Assembly (NCBI GenBank): GCA_964404255.1
Contig: CAYOJJ010000011.1
Location: 57,044 to 121,043, forward strand
Reading direction: 5' to 3'
Origin: JAFDZW01 sp964404255
GTDB taxonomy: Bacteria > Bacteroidota > Ignavibacteria > Palsa-1295
DNA length: 64,000 nt
The notes under the pieces are model-generated. The model made no database searches. It saw only the letters and a list, made by a program, of their open reading frames with translations, and had not been told where the DNA came from. The translations under genes were made by a program, and so were the position numbers. This document shows, in pieces, positions 10,308-18,108 of this stretch; positions within the stretch are counted from its first letter, which is position 1; each line of letters starts with the position of its first letter.

Positions 10308-10336
10308 AAAAAAGTCCGCGGAGGCGGACTTTTTTA
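10308..10336. terminator. Bidirectional intrinsic terminator
   Basis: A 9-base perfect stem (AAAGTCCGC and GCGGACTTT) with a GGAG loop, flanked by A-run and T-run, located between the convergent DinB-like gene and the B12-binding gene. It can terminate both transcripts. Confidence 0.9.
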
Positions 10337-10337
10337 T

Positions 10338-10757
10338 TTAGGCTGCAATAGCAATTCCACGGTGCTTACTGCACCACTCTTTTATATACTCGGCAATGGC
10401 AGACATCGGCGCTCCAGGCGTAAAAAGATCACCGACGCCCATCGTACCGAGCGTTTTAATATCTTCATTCGACATAATCCCACCGCCGGTCAGCAGGACA
10501 TCATTGAGGCCCTTTTCCTGCATTAACTTCAGAATACGCGGGAAGATCGTCATGTGTGCGCCCGATAACATAGAGATGCCGATCACATCGACGTCTTCCT
10601 GCAAGGCCGCTTCAACGATCATTTCCGGCGTCTGGCGCAATCCTGTATAGATTACTTCCATACCGGCATCGCGAAGTGCGGCGGCTATGACTTTGGCGCC
10701 GCGGTCATGGCCATCGAGACCAGCTTTGGCGATCAGAACTCTTATCTTACGCTCCAT
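10338..10757 (-). CDS. Cobalamin-binding domain subunit, methylmalonyl-CoA mutase C-terminal type
   Basis: A free-standing B12-binding domain of 139 residues. The DxHxxG signature is D15-G-H17-D-R-G20, where His17 would be the lower axial cobalt ligand; SMLSGAH near 72 and LLTGGGI near 99 complete the nucleotide-loop pocket. The family is the small subunit of methylmalonyl-CoA mutase or of related acyl-CoA mutases (isobutyryl- or ethylmalonyl-type), which interconvert branched and linear acyl-CoA by radical chemistry. The large catalytic subunit and its MeaB chaperone are not in the window. The gene ends at the shared terminator and lies 44 bases after sixA. The exact mutase cannot be chosen from the small subunit alone. 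Confidence 0.85.
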   Translation of the reverse strand: MERKIRVLIAKAGLDGHDRGAKVIAAALRDAGMEVIYTGLRQTPEMIVEAALQEDVDVIGISMLSGAHMTIFPRILKLMQEKGLNDVLLTGGGIMSNEDIKTLGTMGVGDLFTPGAPMSAIAEYIKEWCSKHRGIAIAA

Positions 10758-10801
10758 ACGGTGATGAAAACACTAAATTTGCCGTCTCAAATCCCACCCA
10801 A

Positions 10802-11299
10802 TCAGGCCAAAGCAGCTATCTTCGGTGGTATGAGTTTGGTCAGTATTCCCCGAAGCCTCGGCACATCGAGGCGGTAAAGCTCGATACAGGCCAGCGAGGC
10901 CTTCTTCATTTCAATAATCGGGGAGCTTGAACCAAGCAATGCACTCCCAAAACTTGAAAGATGCGGTTCATGGCCCACGAGCATGAGCGGTGAATGACCA
11001 GCTATCTGCTCGGCAACCACCGTCATAGTCGTTACAATATCGGCCGAAGGAATAAGCGTTTCACTTTTAACAATAGCTGCTCTTACCTCGAATGCCTCTT
11101 TTGCAATTTCAGCCGTCTGGTAAGCCCGCATATACGGGCTGGAAATTATCAGGACCGGCGAAGGTATATTCATAGCGGCGATGGCCTTCATCGCCGCTGT
11201 TGTTTTCTTAATGCCTTCTTCAGTTAATTCCCGTTCGCTATCGCTGGCACGAGTGCCATGATCTTCGGCAATACCGTGACGCAGGAGATAGAGCAGCAT
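10802..11299 (-). CDS. sixA: SixA-like phosphohistidine phosphatase
   Basis: Histidine phosphatase of 165 residues in branch 1 (phosphoglycerate-mutase-like). The catalytic RHG is at residues 7-9 (LLRHGIAE), and the second active-site histidine is in LVGHEPHLS near 111. SixA enzymes remove phosphate from histidine residues of phosphotransfer proteins such as HPt domains or the PTS protein NPr. The gene begins 2 bases after the stop of an oligopeptide-binding lipoprotein and is co-directional with a histidine kinase and HPr kinase further upstream. A role in phosphohistidine signalling fits, although the partner is not shown. Confidence 0.82.
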   Translation of the reverse strand: MLLYLLRHGIAEDHGTRASDSERELTEEGIKKTTAAMKAIAAMNIPSPVLIISSPYMRAYQTAEIAKEAFEVRAAIVKSETLIPSADIVTTMTVVAEQIAGHSPLMLVGHEPHLSSFGSALLGSSSPIIEMKKASLACIELYRLDVPRLRGILTKLIPPKIAALA

Positions 11300-11301
11300 C
11301 G

Positions 11302-13071
11302 TTAGTTGCTGGCTACTTTCGTAACCGTCGTCGGCGAACCGGCCTTCGGAGTAATACCGATACCGCGGGTTACCCAGAACGGGATATTCACGTTCGGGCG
11401 CTGGCGGAAGAACTCCACGTTATCGAAGCGATCGACGCGCAGCATGAGGTTCGGCGTCGCCCAAAGCAAGGTGATCGGCTGTTCGTCATAGAAGATCTTG
11501 CAGAACTGCTTCATGATCTCTTTACGCTTTTCAAAATCGTATTCTTTACGATCGGCTTCGAGTAATTTATCGGCATCGGCATTAATAAACGAGAACCAGT
11601 TTGAGCCCTTGTTCTTCGCCTGCGAAGAATGGTAGAGCTGATAATTATCGTCTTCCGAAGCATTACCGGAAATAGCAGTAATACAGGCATCGAAAGTATG
11701 GGTATGGCAATTCTCCAGGAAGACCGACCATTCGAGCGTTTGCACATCGGCCTGGATACCGACCTTGCGTAACTGTTCCGAAATAACGAGCAATACCTGT
11801 TTACGGGTCTCATTGCCGGTAAAGGTCAGGAAGGTAAATTTAAACGGTGTCTTCTTACCATCGATCACCTTATCGAGTACTCCGTCGCCATCGGTATCTG
11901 CCCAACCGGCTTCGGCAAGCAGGGCCTTTGCGGTATCGACATTATAGGCTACTTCTGGCATATTCACTGCGTTCGGCTGGGTGAAAATGATCGGCGAGGT
12001 TACTTTTTGAGCCAGTCCTTTATAGATATTTTTAATGATCTCATCGCGATTGATAAGATGAGATAGCGCCCAGCGTACTTTTTTGTCTCTGAACATCGGC
12101 CGCTCGTTATTCCAGGCAAGATAGAAGAATGAGTTATAATAAACCGTATCTTTCTTAATAAATGGCTGCTTTACTTCCAGCCAGGAGGTCGGCGGGATAG
12201 ATTCGCTCATGTAATCGACTTCTTTTGCTTTAATCGAGGTGATGGCAGCGTTCGGATCGTTGATCGTCTTAAAGATGATCTCTTCGGGATAAGCTTCGCC
12301 CCAGGGCATATCGGCTGCCCAGTATTTTTTATTTTTGCCGAGCGTTACGTGGTCATAGGTCTTCCATTCTTTGAAAAGATATGGGCCGCTGCCGATATAA
12401 TATTTACCCGAGCGGTCTTTGCATAAGTCATCGAATGCATCGGCATACTGTTTTACCGGGCCGGAAGTGGCAAGACCTTTTTTGAGATCGGACCACTGAA
12501 TGTTATCGGTAATGTTACCGGCATCGAAAATATGCTTCGGCAGGATCGGTACATAGCCGCCGCCGAGCACAATATCCATCTGGAAATACGGCTCATGCAG
12601 ATAGAAGGCTATCTTCATTTTATCGCCGCCGACGTAACCGATACTATCGATCGAGATAAGATAATTTCTCAGCGACGTAGCATCGAGCACGTTCGGATTC
12701 ATCGCTGTTTTAAAGGAATAGATCACATCTTCTCCGGTGATGGCCTGGCCATCGCTCCAGGCAGCCTTAGGGTTAATGGTATAGGTATAGACTAAATGAT
12801 CGGCGCTGATCTCGGGCAGCGCGGCGATCCAGGGAATAAGCTTTTGGGTATGCAGATCCGTAGAATTAAGTGGCTCCCATATTAACTGATAGGCATAACT
12901 GGCGCTTGCATCGTGGGTAACGTATGGTACCAGGTTGGTAATATCGGCGATCTGCCACCAGACGACCGAGTTCTTTTTTGAAAGTCCGTAATCGGCGCCG
13001 GCTCCTTCTTTTTTACCGCAGGAAGAAAGGACAACAGCAGCCAGAGCTAAGAGCACAACTATTTTTTTCAT
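11302..13071 (-). CDS. Oligopeptide-type ABC transporter substrate-binding lipoprotein
   Basis: A 589-residue lipoprotein of the SBP_bac_5 (OppA/DppA) family. Residues 1-18 form a lipoprotein signal with lipobox LSSC, Cys18 being the lipidated residue. The family core is recognisable in LIWEPLNSTDLHTQKLIPWIA, YTYTINPKAAWSDGQAITGEDVIYSFK, GSGPYLFKEW and KKVRWALSHLINRDEIIKNIYKGLA. These proteins capture peptides or other solutes and deliver them to an inner-membrane ABC permease. No permease or ATPase is in the window, so this and its upstream paralogue are orphan receptors, possibly serving a distant transporter or acting as sensors. It lies downstream of a strong hairpin that may uncouple its expression from the paralogue. 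Confidence 0.9.
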   Translation of the reverse strand: MKKIVVLLALAAVVLSSCGKKEGAGADYGLSKKNSVVWWQIADITNLVPYVTHDASASYAYQLIWEPLNSTDLHTQKLIPWIAALPEISADHLVYTYTINPKAAWSDGQAITGEDVIYSFKTAMNPNVLDATSLRNYLISIDSIGYVGGDKMKIAFYLHEPYFQMDIVLGGGYVPILPKHIFDAGNITDNIQWSDLKKGLATSGPVKQYADAFDDLCKDRSGKYYIGSGPYLFKEWKTYDHVTLGKNKKYWAADMPWGEAYPEEIIFKTINDPNAAITSIKAKEVDYMSESIPPTSWLEVKQPFIKKDTVYYNSFFYLAWNNERPMFRDKKVRWALSHLINRDEIIKNIYKGLAQKVTSPIIFTQPNAVNMPEVAYNVDTAKALLAEAGWADTDGDGVLDKVIDGKKTPFKFTFLTFTGNETRKQVLLVISEQLRKVGIQADVQTLEWSVFLENCHTHTFDACITAISGNASEDDNYQLYHSSQAKNKGSNWFSFINADADKLLEADRKEYDFEKRKEIMKQFCKIFYDEQPITLLWATPNLMLRVDRFDNVEFFRQRPNVNIPFWVTRGIGITPKAGSPTTVTKVASN

Positions 13072-13108
13072 GAATACACTGTAGGAAAATAATACTTGCT
13101 AAGAACAC

Positions 13109-13142
13109 AACGACCGCCCTATTTGGTGACAGGGCGGTCGTT
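13109..13142 (-). terminator. Strong stem-loop between two lipoprotein genes
   Basis: A 12-base perfect GC-rich stem (AACGACCGCCCT and AGGGCGGTCGTT, 10-base loop) sits between the stop of the 13167-14930 gene and the start of the 11302-13071 gene. On the minus strand no T-run follows it, so it is a weak or factor-assisted terminator, or a 3' stabiliser that lets the upstream gene accumulate more transcript than the downstream one. Confidence 0.55.
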
Positions 13143-13166
13143 GAAAAAAAGGAGTATTTTTGTCTG

Positions 13167-14930
13167 TTAATGCATCGTCGAAGGAGCGCCGGGTTTAGCC
13201 TTAACCCCCGAACCTTTAACCACCCATGTCGCGACGCTAATACACGGACGCTGGCGGAAGAACTCGACGTTATCGTAGCGATCGAGACGAGCCAGGCGAA
13301 CCGGTGCAGAATATAACGGCGTAATAGGCATTTCATCGTACATGATCTGCTGGAAGCGCTTCATGAGCGAATCGCGCCTATTGAAATCGAACTCCGTACG
13401 ATTCTGCGTCAGAATCGCATCGACTTCCGGATTCATAAATCCGGTAACGTTCTGGCCTTTATTTTTAGCCTGCGACGAATGCCACATTTCATAAGGATCG
13501 TCTTCCACTGCATTACCACCGATATTGGCGATAGCGGCATCGTAATTATGAAGACGATTATTATTCACCCATACCGACCATTCTGCCGTCGATACTTCGG
13601 CTTTGATCCCAACCTTTCTCATTTGCTCGGCAATCACCAGCGCCATTTGTTTAGCGACATCGCTGGCTGAGGGTATGCTGAAAGTAAATTGGAACGGTGT
13701 TTTCTTGCCATTGATCACCTTATCGAGTACTCCATCGCCATCGGAATCCGTCCACCCCTCTTCGGCAAGAAGCGCTTTCGCTTTATCGGGGCTAAATTCG
13801 ATCGGTGGTAAATTGGCATAATGGGGCTGTGTAAAATTAATCACGCCATTATTAGGACGGGCAAGGCCTTTGAGAATATCTTTTACGATACGATCACGGT
13901 CGATAAGATGACTAAGTGCCCAACGAACTTTCTTGCTCTTAAAGAGCGGGCGTTCGTTATTCCATTCTACATACGTACGGCTATTGTAATACACCGTGTC
14001 TTTTTTGATAAATGGTTGTTTAGCGGAATCGAGCTGTACAAAAAGCGGTGATGGTACGAGATCGATAAAATCAATATCTTTTGCTTTCAAGGCGGTGACC
14101 ATAGCGTTATTATCGCTGATCGTCTTGAAGGTGATCTCATCGATATAGATCTCACCCCACGGCATATCTTTCGCCCAATAGTTCGGATTCTTCTTAAAGC
14201 TGATATGGTCGTTAGTCTTCCATTCCCCATAGATATATGGGCCTGTACCAACCATCATCTTCGGATCGCGGGTTTTGGCCGGATCGGTAAGTTCGGCAGC
14301 TTCCTGAGCAAAGACCGGATTAGTCGGGTTATCGCTCTTAATTTCCTTCCAGCTCATTTTATCGGTGAGATTATTCGGATCGAAGATATGCTTCGGAAGA
14401 ATCGATACATACCCGCCGCCGAGCACTCTATCCATCTGGAAGTACGGCGTTTTCAAGTGGAAGGCCACTTTCATCTTATCGCCATTTACAAAGGTAATAC
14501 TATCGACCGAGCTTACATTTGCTCTGGTCTGCGTCGTTTCCACCTGTTTCGGATTCATGATGCATTTGAAGCTGAACATCACATCCTCGCCGGTCACGGG
14601 CTTGCCGTCATTAAAGGTTGACTTTGGATTGATGGTGTAGGTGTAGGTCAGATGATCCGGGGAAATTTCCGGCAAGCTGGCAATCCAGGGTATTAACTCC
14701 TGGGTTCGGGGATTTACGTTATTGAGGGGCTCCCAAATGAGCGGATACGCATACTGAGCGCCCGCATCGTGGGCAAGGGGAGGAATAATATTGGTAATAT
14801 CGGCAGGAATAGCCCAGACAGCGCTATTCTTGGTAGAGAGCCCGTTTGAAGAACCGGGCGCGCCGTCTTTTTTGCCGCAGCTTACTAAACCGACGGCAAG
14901 CAGCAAGGAAAGAATAAACAGTTTTTTCAT
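13167..14930 (-). CDS. Oligopeptide-type ABC transporter substrate-binding lipoprotein (paralogue)
   Basis: A 587-residue SBP_bac_5 lipoprotein, clearly paralogous over its whole length to the next gene. The lipoprotein signal ends LVSC with Cys18 as the anchor. Shared blocks are LIWEPLNNVNPRTQELIPWIA, TINPKSTFNDGKPVTGEDVMFSFK, GGGYVSILPKHIF, VRWALSHLIDRDRIVKDILKGLA and the calcium-loop-like TDSDGDGVLDKVINGKKTPF. The last element (DxDxDGxxD) is present in both paralogues and is not standard for OppA proteins; it may bind calcium. The gene follows hprK by 36 bases, so it may share the two-component/HprK transcript. The ligand is unknown. Confidence 0.9.
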   Translation of the reverse strand: MKKLFILSLLLAVGLVSCGKKDGAPGSSNGLSTKNSAVWAIPADITNIIPPLAHDAGAQYAYPLIWEPLNNVNPRTQELIPWIASLPEISPDHLTYTYTINPKSTFNDGKPVTGEDVMFSFKCIMNPKQVETTQTRANVSSVDSITFVNGDKMKVAFHLKTPYFQMDRVLGGGYVSILPKHIFDPNNLTDKMSWKEIKSDNPTNPVFAQEAAELTDPAKTRDPKMMVGTGPYIYGEWKTNDHISFKKNPNYWAKDMPWGEIYIDEITFKTISDNNAMVTALKAKDIDFIDLVPSPLFVQLDSAKQPFIKKDTVYYNSRTYVEWNNERPLFKSKKVRWALSHLIDRDRIVKDILKGLARPNNGVINFTQPHYANLPPIEFSPDKAKALLAEEGWTDSDGDGVLDKVINGKKTPFQFTFSIPSASDVAKQMALVIAEQMRKVGIKAEVSTAEWSVWVNNNRLHNYDAAIANIGGNAVEDDPYEMWHSSQAKNKGQNVTGFMNPEVDAILTQNRTEFDFNRRDSLMKRFQQIMYDEMPITPLYSAPVRLARLDRYDNVEFFRQRPCISVATWVVKGSGVKAKPGAPSTMH

Positions 14931-14966
14931 GGAATATAAATAAGTAGGTCAGATTAAGATTAACAC

Positions 14967-16019
14967 CTATTCAAAATCATGCTCGAAATACACAATGCCG
15001 CGCTCACCGGCATTGGCGCCATCGGCAGCAGCCTGCGCTATTTTTTCGTCGAGCTTTTTAGCAAAGGCCGAACTGGCATCGTAGCCATAATGCTTTAAGA
15101 GATAATTGAGCGCAATAACTTCGGAGATAACCGTTATGTTCTTGCCCGGCAAGATCGGCAGTTTTACTTTCTGCACCTCTACCCCGAGGATCTGCACGGT
15201 CGATTCCTCAAGGCCGGTGCGGGTATAGGTTGCTTCGCGATCCCAGACTTCCAGTTCAACGATCACTTCGACGCGCTTTTGAAACCGGATGGCGCGGATG
15301 CCGAACATCTCCCGGACATTGATGATACCGAGGCCGCGAATCTCCATAAAGTGCTCGCCGAAGGCTGTACCGGCGCCCATGAGGATACTCTCCCCTTTTT
15401 GGGTAACGACTACCACATCATCGGTCACCAGGCGATGACCGCGTTCGATAAGATCGAGCGCCACTTCGCTTTTGCCGACGGCACTCTTTCCCACAAAGAG
15501 CATTCCCACTCCATAGACATCGATAAACGAGCCATGGATGGTAGTATGGAGATTGAATTGGTCTTCGAGAAAATCACTGATGAGATAGATCGCCTTCGTC
15601 GTCTCGATGGGAGTGATGAAAGTGGGTATCCCATGTTCATCGCAAACTTTTAAGAGCTCCGGATCGATTTTATTGGCATTGGTAACGACCAGGCACGGTA
15701 CGTCAAAGGAAGCAAGCGTAGAAAAGGCTTTGAGCCGGTCTTCCGGCTGCAGCGAATCGAGGTAATACAGTTCGGTATTGCCGAAGATCTGAAGGCGGTG
15801 GTAGGTAAAAAGCCCTACATATCCTGCAAGGGCAAGGCCGGGACGGTGAAGATTCTTATCGGTGATCTTCTTAGTGGCAAGACCGGATTCCCCCGCGACC
15901 AGCTTGAGCTTGAAGATATCTTTCATCTTACGATAAAAGAAATCGACCGAGAGCTCTTCCCTGCGGAGAGCCTTGAAATTCATCCAGGCCGGTTGCTGCG
16001 CTTTCTGTTCTTCGCTCAT
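14967..16019 (-). CDS. hprK: HPr kinase/phosphorylase
   Basis: Bifunctional serine kinase/phosphorylase that modifies Ser46-type sites on HPr of the phosphotransferase system. The N-terminal regulatory domain covers about 20-150. The kinase core has HGSFIDVYG (His162), Walker A GKSAVGKSE at 177-185, D200-D201 in VTDD, and the family signature EIRGLGIINVREMFG near 227-241. The length of 350 residues is slightly above the usual 310-330 because of N- and C-terminal tails. It lies 50 bases after the sensor kinase and 36 bases before a lipoprotein gene. No PTS gene is present here; in many Gram-negatives HprK controls regulatory, non-sugar-transport PTS branches. Confidence 0.95.
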   Translation of the reverse strand: MSEEQKAQQPAWMNFKALRREELSVDFFYRKMKDIFKLKLVAGESGLATKKITDKNLHRPGLALAGYVGLFTYHRLQIFGNTELYYLDSLQPEDRLKAFSTLASFDVPCLVVTNANKIDPELLKVCDEHGIPTFITPIETTKAIYLISDFLEDQFNLHTTIHGSFIDVYGVGMLFVGKSAVGKSEVALDLIERGHRLVTDDVVVVTQKGESILMGAGTAFGEHFMEIRGLGIINVREMFGIRAIRFQKRVEVIVELEVWDREATYTRTGLEESTVQILGVEVQKVKLPILPGKNITVISEVIALNYLLKHYGYDASSAFAKKLDEKIAQAAADGANAGERGIVYFEHDFE

Positions 16020-16069
16020 CGCTGAGCTAATAAAACACTATATGCAAGGCTCGGTTCACTCCGTTTTTG

Positions 16070-17134
16070 CTATAAAAAGGCTTCTTTATGGAGCGTAAAA
16101 CTGAAGGTACTTCCCTTGCCCGGCTCGCTTTCAACACTAATAGCCGAGCGGTGAGCTTCGATGATATGCTTACAGATGGCCAGGCCAAGCCCCGTACCTC
16201 CGGGGGCAAGCCGGGAGCGGTCTTTATCGACGCGGTAGAAGCGTTCGAAGAGCCTCGGCAAATGTTCTGCCGGAATGCCGATGCCGGTATCGTGGATCTT
16301 TATAGTTACCAGCCTCTCACTCGGGGTTGCATCGAGCAGCTCGATTTTTACTACCCCTCCCGTTTCGGTATATTTTACAGCATTATCGATAAGATTTACC
16401 AATACCTGTTTTACACGTTCTTTATCGCCAAATACTTCTACTTCGTGGTGCGGCAGTACATTCCCGGTAAAGTATAACTCGATAGATTTCTGCTGGGCGA
16501 TCGCGCTCATTTCAGCGACGAGATCCCGGACGAACGGCTGAATATCGAAAAAGCGGAAGCTCATCCGCATTTCGCCGGATTCGATGCGGCTTATATCGAT
16601 AAGATCGTTGAGCAAGGCGTTCAATCGTTCCGATTGCGTATGCGCCCGATTGAGGAAGTCCCTGTTAACGGTGGGGTCATCAACCGCTCCATCGAGCAGT
16701 GTCTCCAAAAAGCCTTGTACTGCAAAGATGGGAGTACGAAGCTCATGACTGACATTGGCAAGGAATTCGCTGCGGACGCGCTCCAGCTTTTGCATTGCAG
16801 CGTAATCGCGCGCCTGCTTCTCGCCGATCTCATTGATCGTTTCGGAAAGCGATTTTAACTCTTCGGGAATCTCTCCGCTCGAACTGCTCGTCGAAACTTC
16901 AAGCCGTCCCTTTGCAACTCCGGCCGCATGGGGAATAAGATCGAAGATCGGTCGGACTAAGCGCCGCGATTGCAGCCAGAAGAATGGCACCGCTGCCACT
17001 GCAATACAACCGCTGACCCATAAAAACTCGGTATGAAGATAACCAGTGCTATATAAGAACAAACATGCTATAGCCAGGATGACTATAACAAAAACAAGCG
17101 GTACTAAAAAGGCTCTGCGAGCGAGCGACGACAC
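16070..17134 (-). CDS. Sensor histidine kinase, PhoR-like
   Basis: Membrane histidine kinase of 354 residues. Two transmembrane helices (about 8-29 and 36-54) are separated by only a few residues, so there is almost no periplasmic sensor loop. A linker/HAMP-like region (55-115) precedes the HisKA dimer with phospho-acceptor His130 in FLANVSHELRTP. The ATP-binding domain has the N box VLVNLIDNAVKYT, the G1 box DTGIGIP, an F box in LPRLFERFYRVD and the G2 box GGTGLGLAICKHI, so it is intact. This is the PhoR/ResE architecture. It lies 74 bases after its response regulator. With no extracytoplasmic domain, it may sense the membrane or a partner protein rather than a free ligand. Confidence 0.92.
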   Translation of the reverse strand: MSSLARRAFLVPLVFVIVILAIACLFLYSTGYLHTEFLWVSGCIAVAAVPFFWLQSRRLVRPIFDLIPHAAGVAKGRLEVSTSSSSGEIPEELKSLSETINEIGEKQARDYAAMQKLERVRSEFLANVSHELRTPIFAVQGFLETLLDGAVDDPTVNRDFLNRAHTQSERLNALLNDLIDISRIESGEMRMSFRFFDIQPFVRDLVAEMSAIAQQKSIELYFTGNVLPHHEVEVFGDKERVKQVLVNLIDNAVKYTETGGVVKIELLDATPSERLVTIKIHDTGIGIPAEHLPRLFERFYRVDKDRSRLAPGGTGLGLAICKHIIEAHRSAISVESEPGKGSTFSFTLHKEAFL

Positions 17135-17208
17135 TTAAGGTATGGAAATGATATGCACTGTGCTGCCTTGTAACATCATACAATGCAGCAACATTCGAAA
17201 TCAGAACC

Positions 17209-17907
17209 TTAATTTACGAACCGGTAGCCGACCCCTTTTACAGTTTCGATCCGGTCGCCCATCTTTCCTAATTTCTCGCGCACTTTGAATATATGGACGT
17301 CCACTGTACGTTCTACAACGTATGCCCCTTCGCCCCAGACCTGATTGAGCAAGGCATCGCGCGAGAACACCCGGCCGGGATGAGTAGCAAGGTAAAAAAG
17401 TAATTCAAATTCTTTGCGAGGAAAGAAAATCTCTTTGCCATCGAGTTTGACCCGATAACTGGCACGGTCGATAGAAAGATGATCGATCGTTACCTGGTCG
17501 CTTTCAGCCGGCTCCGCCAGTTTCGGGGTATGCTCGTTCGTTCGGCGAAGGATAGATTTCACCCGGGCGACCAATACACGCGGAGATACCGGCTTTTGAA
17601 TATAATCATCAGCTCCAAGTTCTAATCCAACAATCTGATCTACCTCTGCAGAGCGTGCCGTCAGGAAGATCACCGGAAGGGTCTTCCACAGATCGTTGGC
17701 GCGAATCCTGCGGCAGACTTCAAATCCATCCAGGCCAGGCATCATAATATCGAGGACGACAATAGCTGCCGTATGCTCCGATAATAATTTCAAGGCTTCA
17801 TTACCATCGGCAGCAGTTAATACCGCAAATCCTTCTTTTGAAAGGTTATAGGCGAGAAGATCGCGTATATCCTTTTCGTCATCAACGATCAGAACCGTTT
17901 TAGGCAT
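17209..17907 (-). CDS. OmpR/PhoB-family response regulator
   Basis: A 232-residue DNA-binding response regulator. The receiver domain has the acidic pair DD in LIVDDEKD, phospho-acceptor Asp53 in VVLDIMMPG, the switch residue region FLTARSAE and the conserved lysine in DDYIQKPV. A winged-helix Trans_reg_C domain (about 135-230) ends in the usual RTVDVHIFKVREKLG and VKGVGYRF. It pairs with the downstream kinase. It resembles PhoB of Bacteroidota, but phosphate control cannot be claimed without pst genes or a Pho box, and neither is seen. The leader is about 140 bases long and follows the terminator of the repeat-protein gene. Confidence 0.92.
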   Translation of the reverse strand: MPKTVLIVDDEKDIRDLLAYNLSKEGFAVLTAADGNEALKLLSEHTAAIVVLDIMMPGLDGFEVCRRIRANDLWKTLPVIFLTARSAEVDQIVGLELGADDYIQKPVSPRVLVARVKSILRRTNEHTPKLAEPAESDQVTIDHLSIDRASYRVKLDGKEIFFPRKEFELLFYLATHPGRVFSRDALLNQVWGEGAYVVERTVDVHIFKVREKLGKMGDRIETVKGVGYRFVN

Positions 17908-18056
17908 ATAATGTCCAAAAATTTAATCACAAGTAGCACAACAGCACATGAATAGAAAAGTGCTGAATGCAAGTCGAAAACGCCCCTTTTTATCCAAGAC
18001 TTAACGCTTAGATAACAAATAATTAATATTAGAAGTGACTTTTAGTTTTACCAAAT

Positions 18057-18088
18057 AAAAAACCCCGCCTGCAAGAGGCGGGGTTTTT
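18057..18088 (-). terminator. Intrinsic terminator of the 1470-residue repeat protein
   Basis: A 10-base perfect stem (AACCCCGCCT and AGGCGGGGTT) with a GCAAG loop and flanking A and T tracts. It lies 24 bases beyond the stop codon of the repeat-protein gene on the minus strand and could also act on the plus strand. Confidence 0.9.
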
Positions 18089-18108
18089 AAAATCTGAGTA
18101 ATCAGGTA

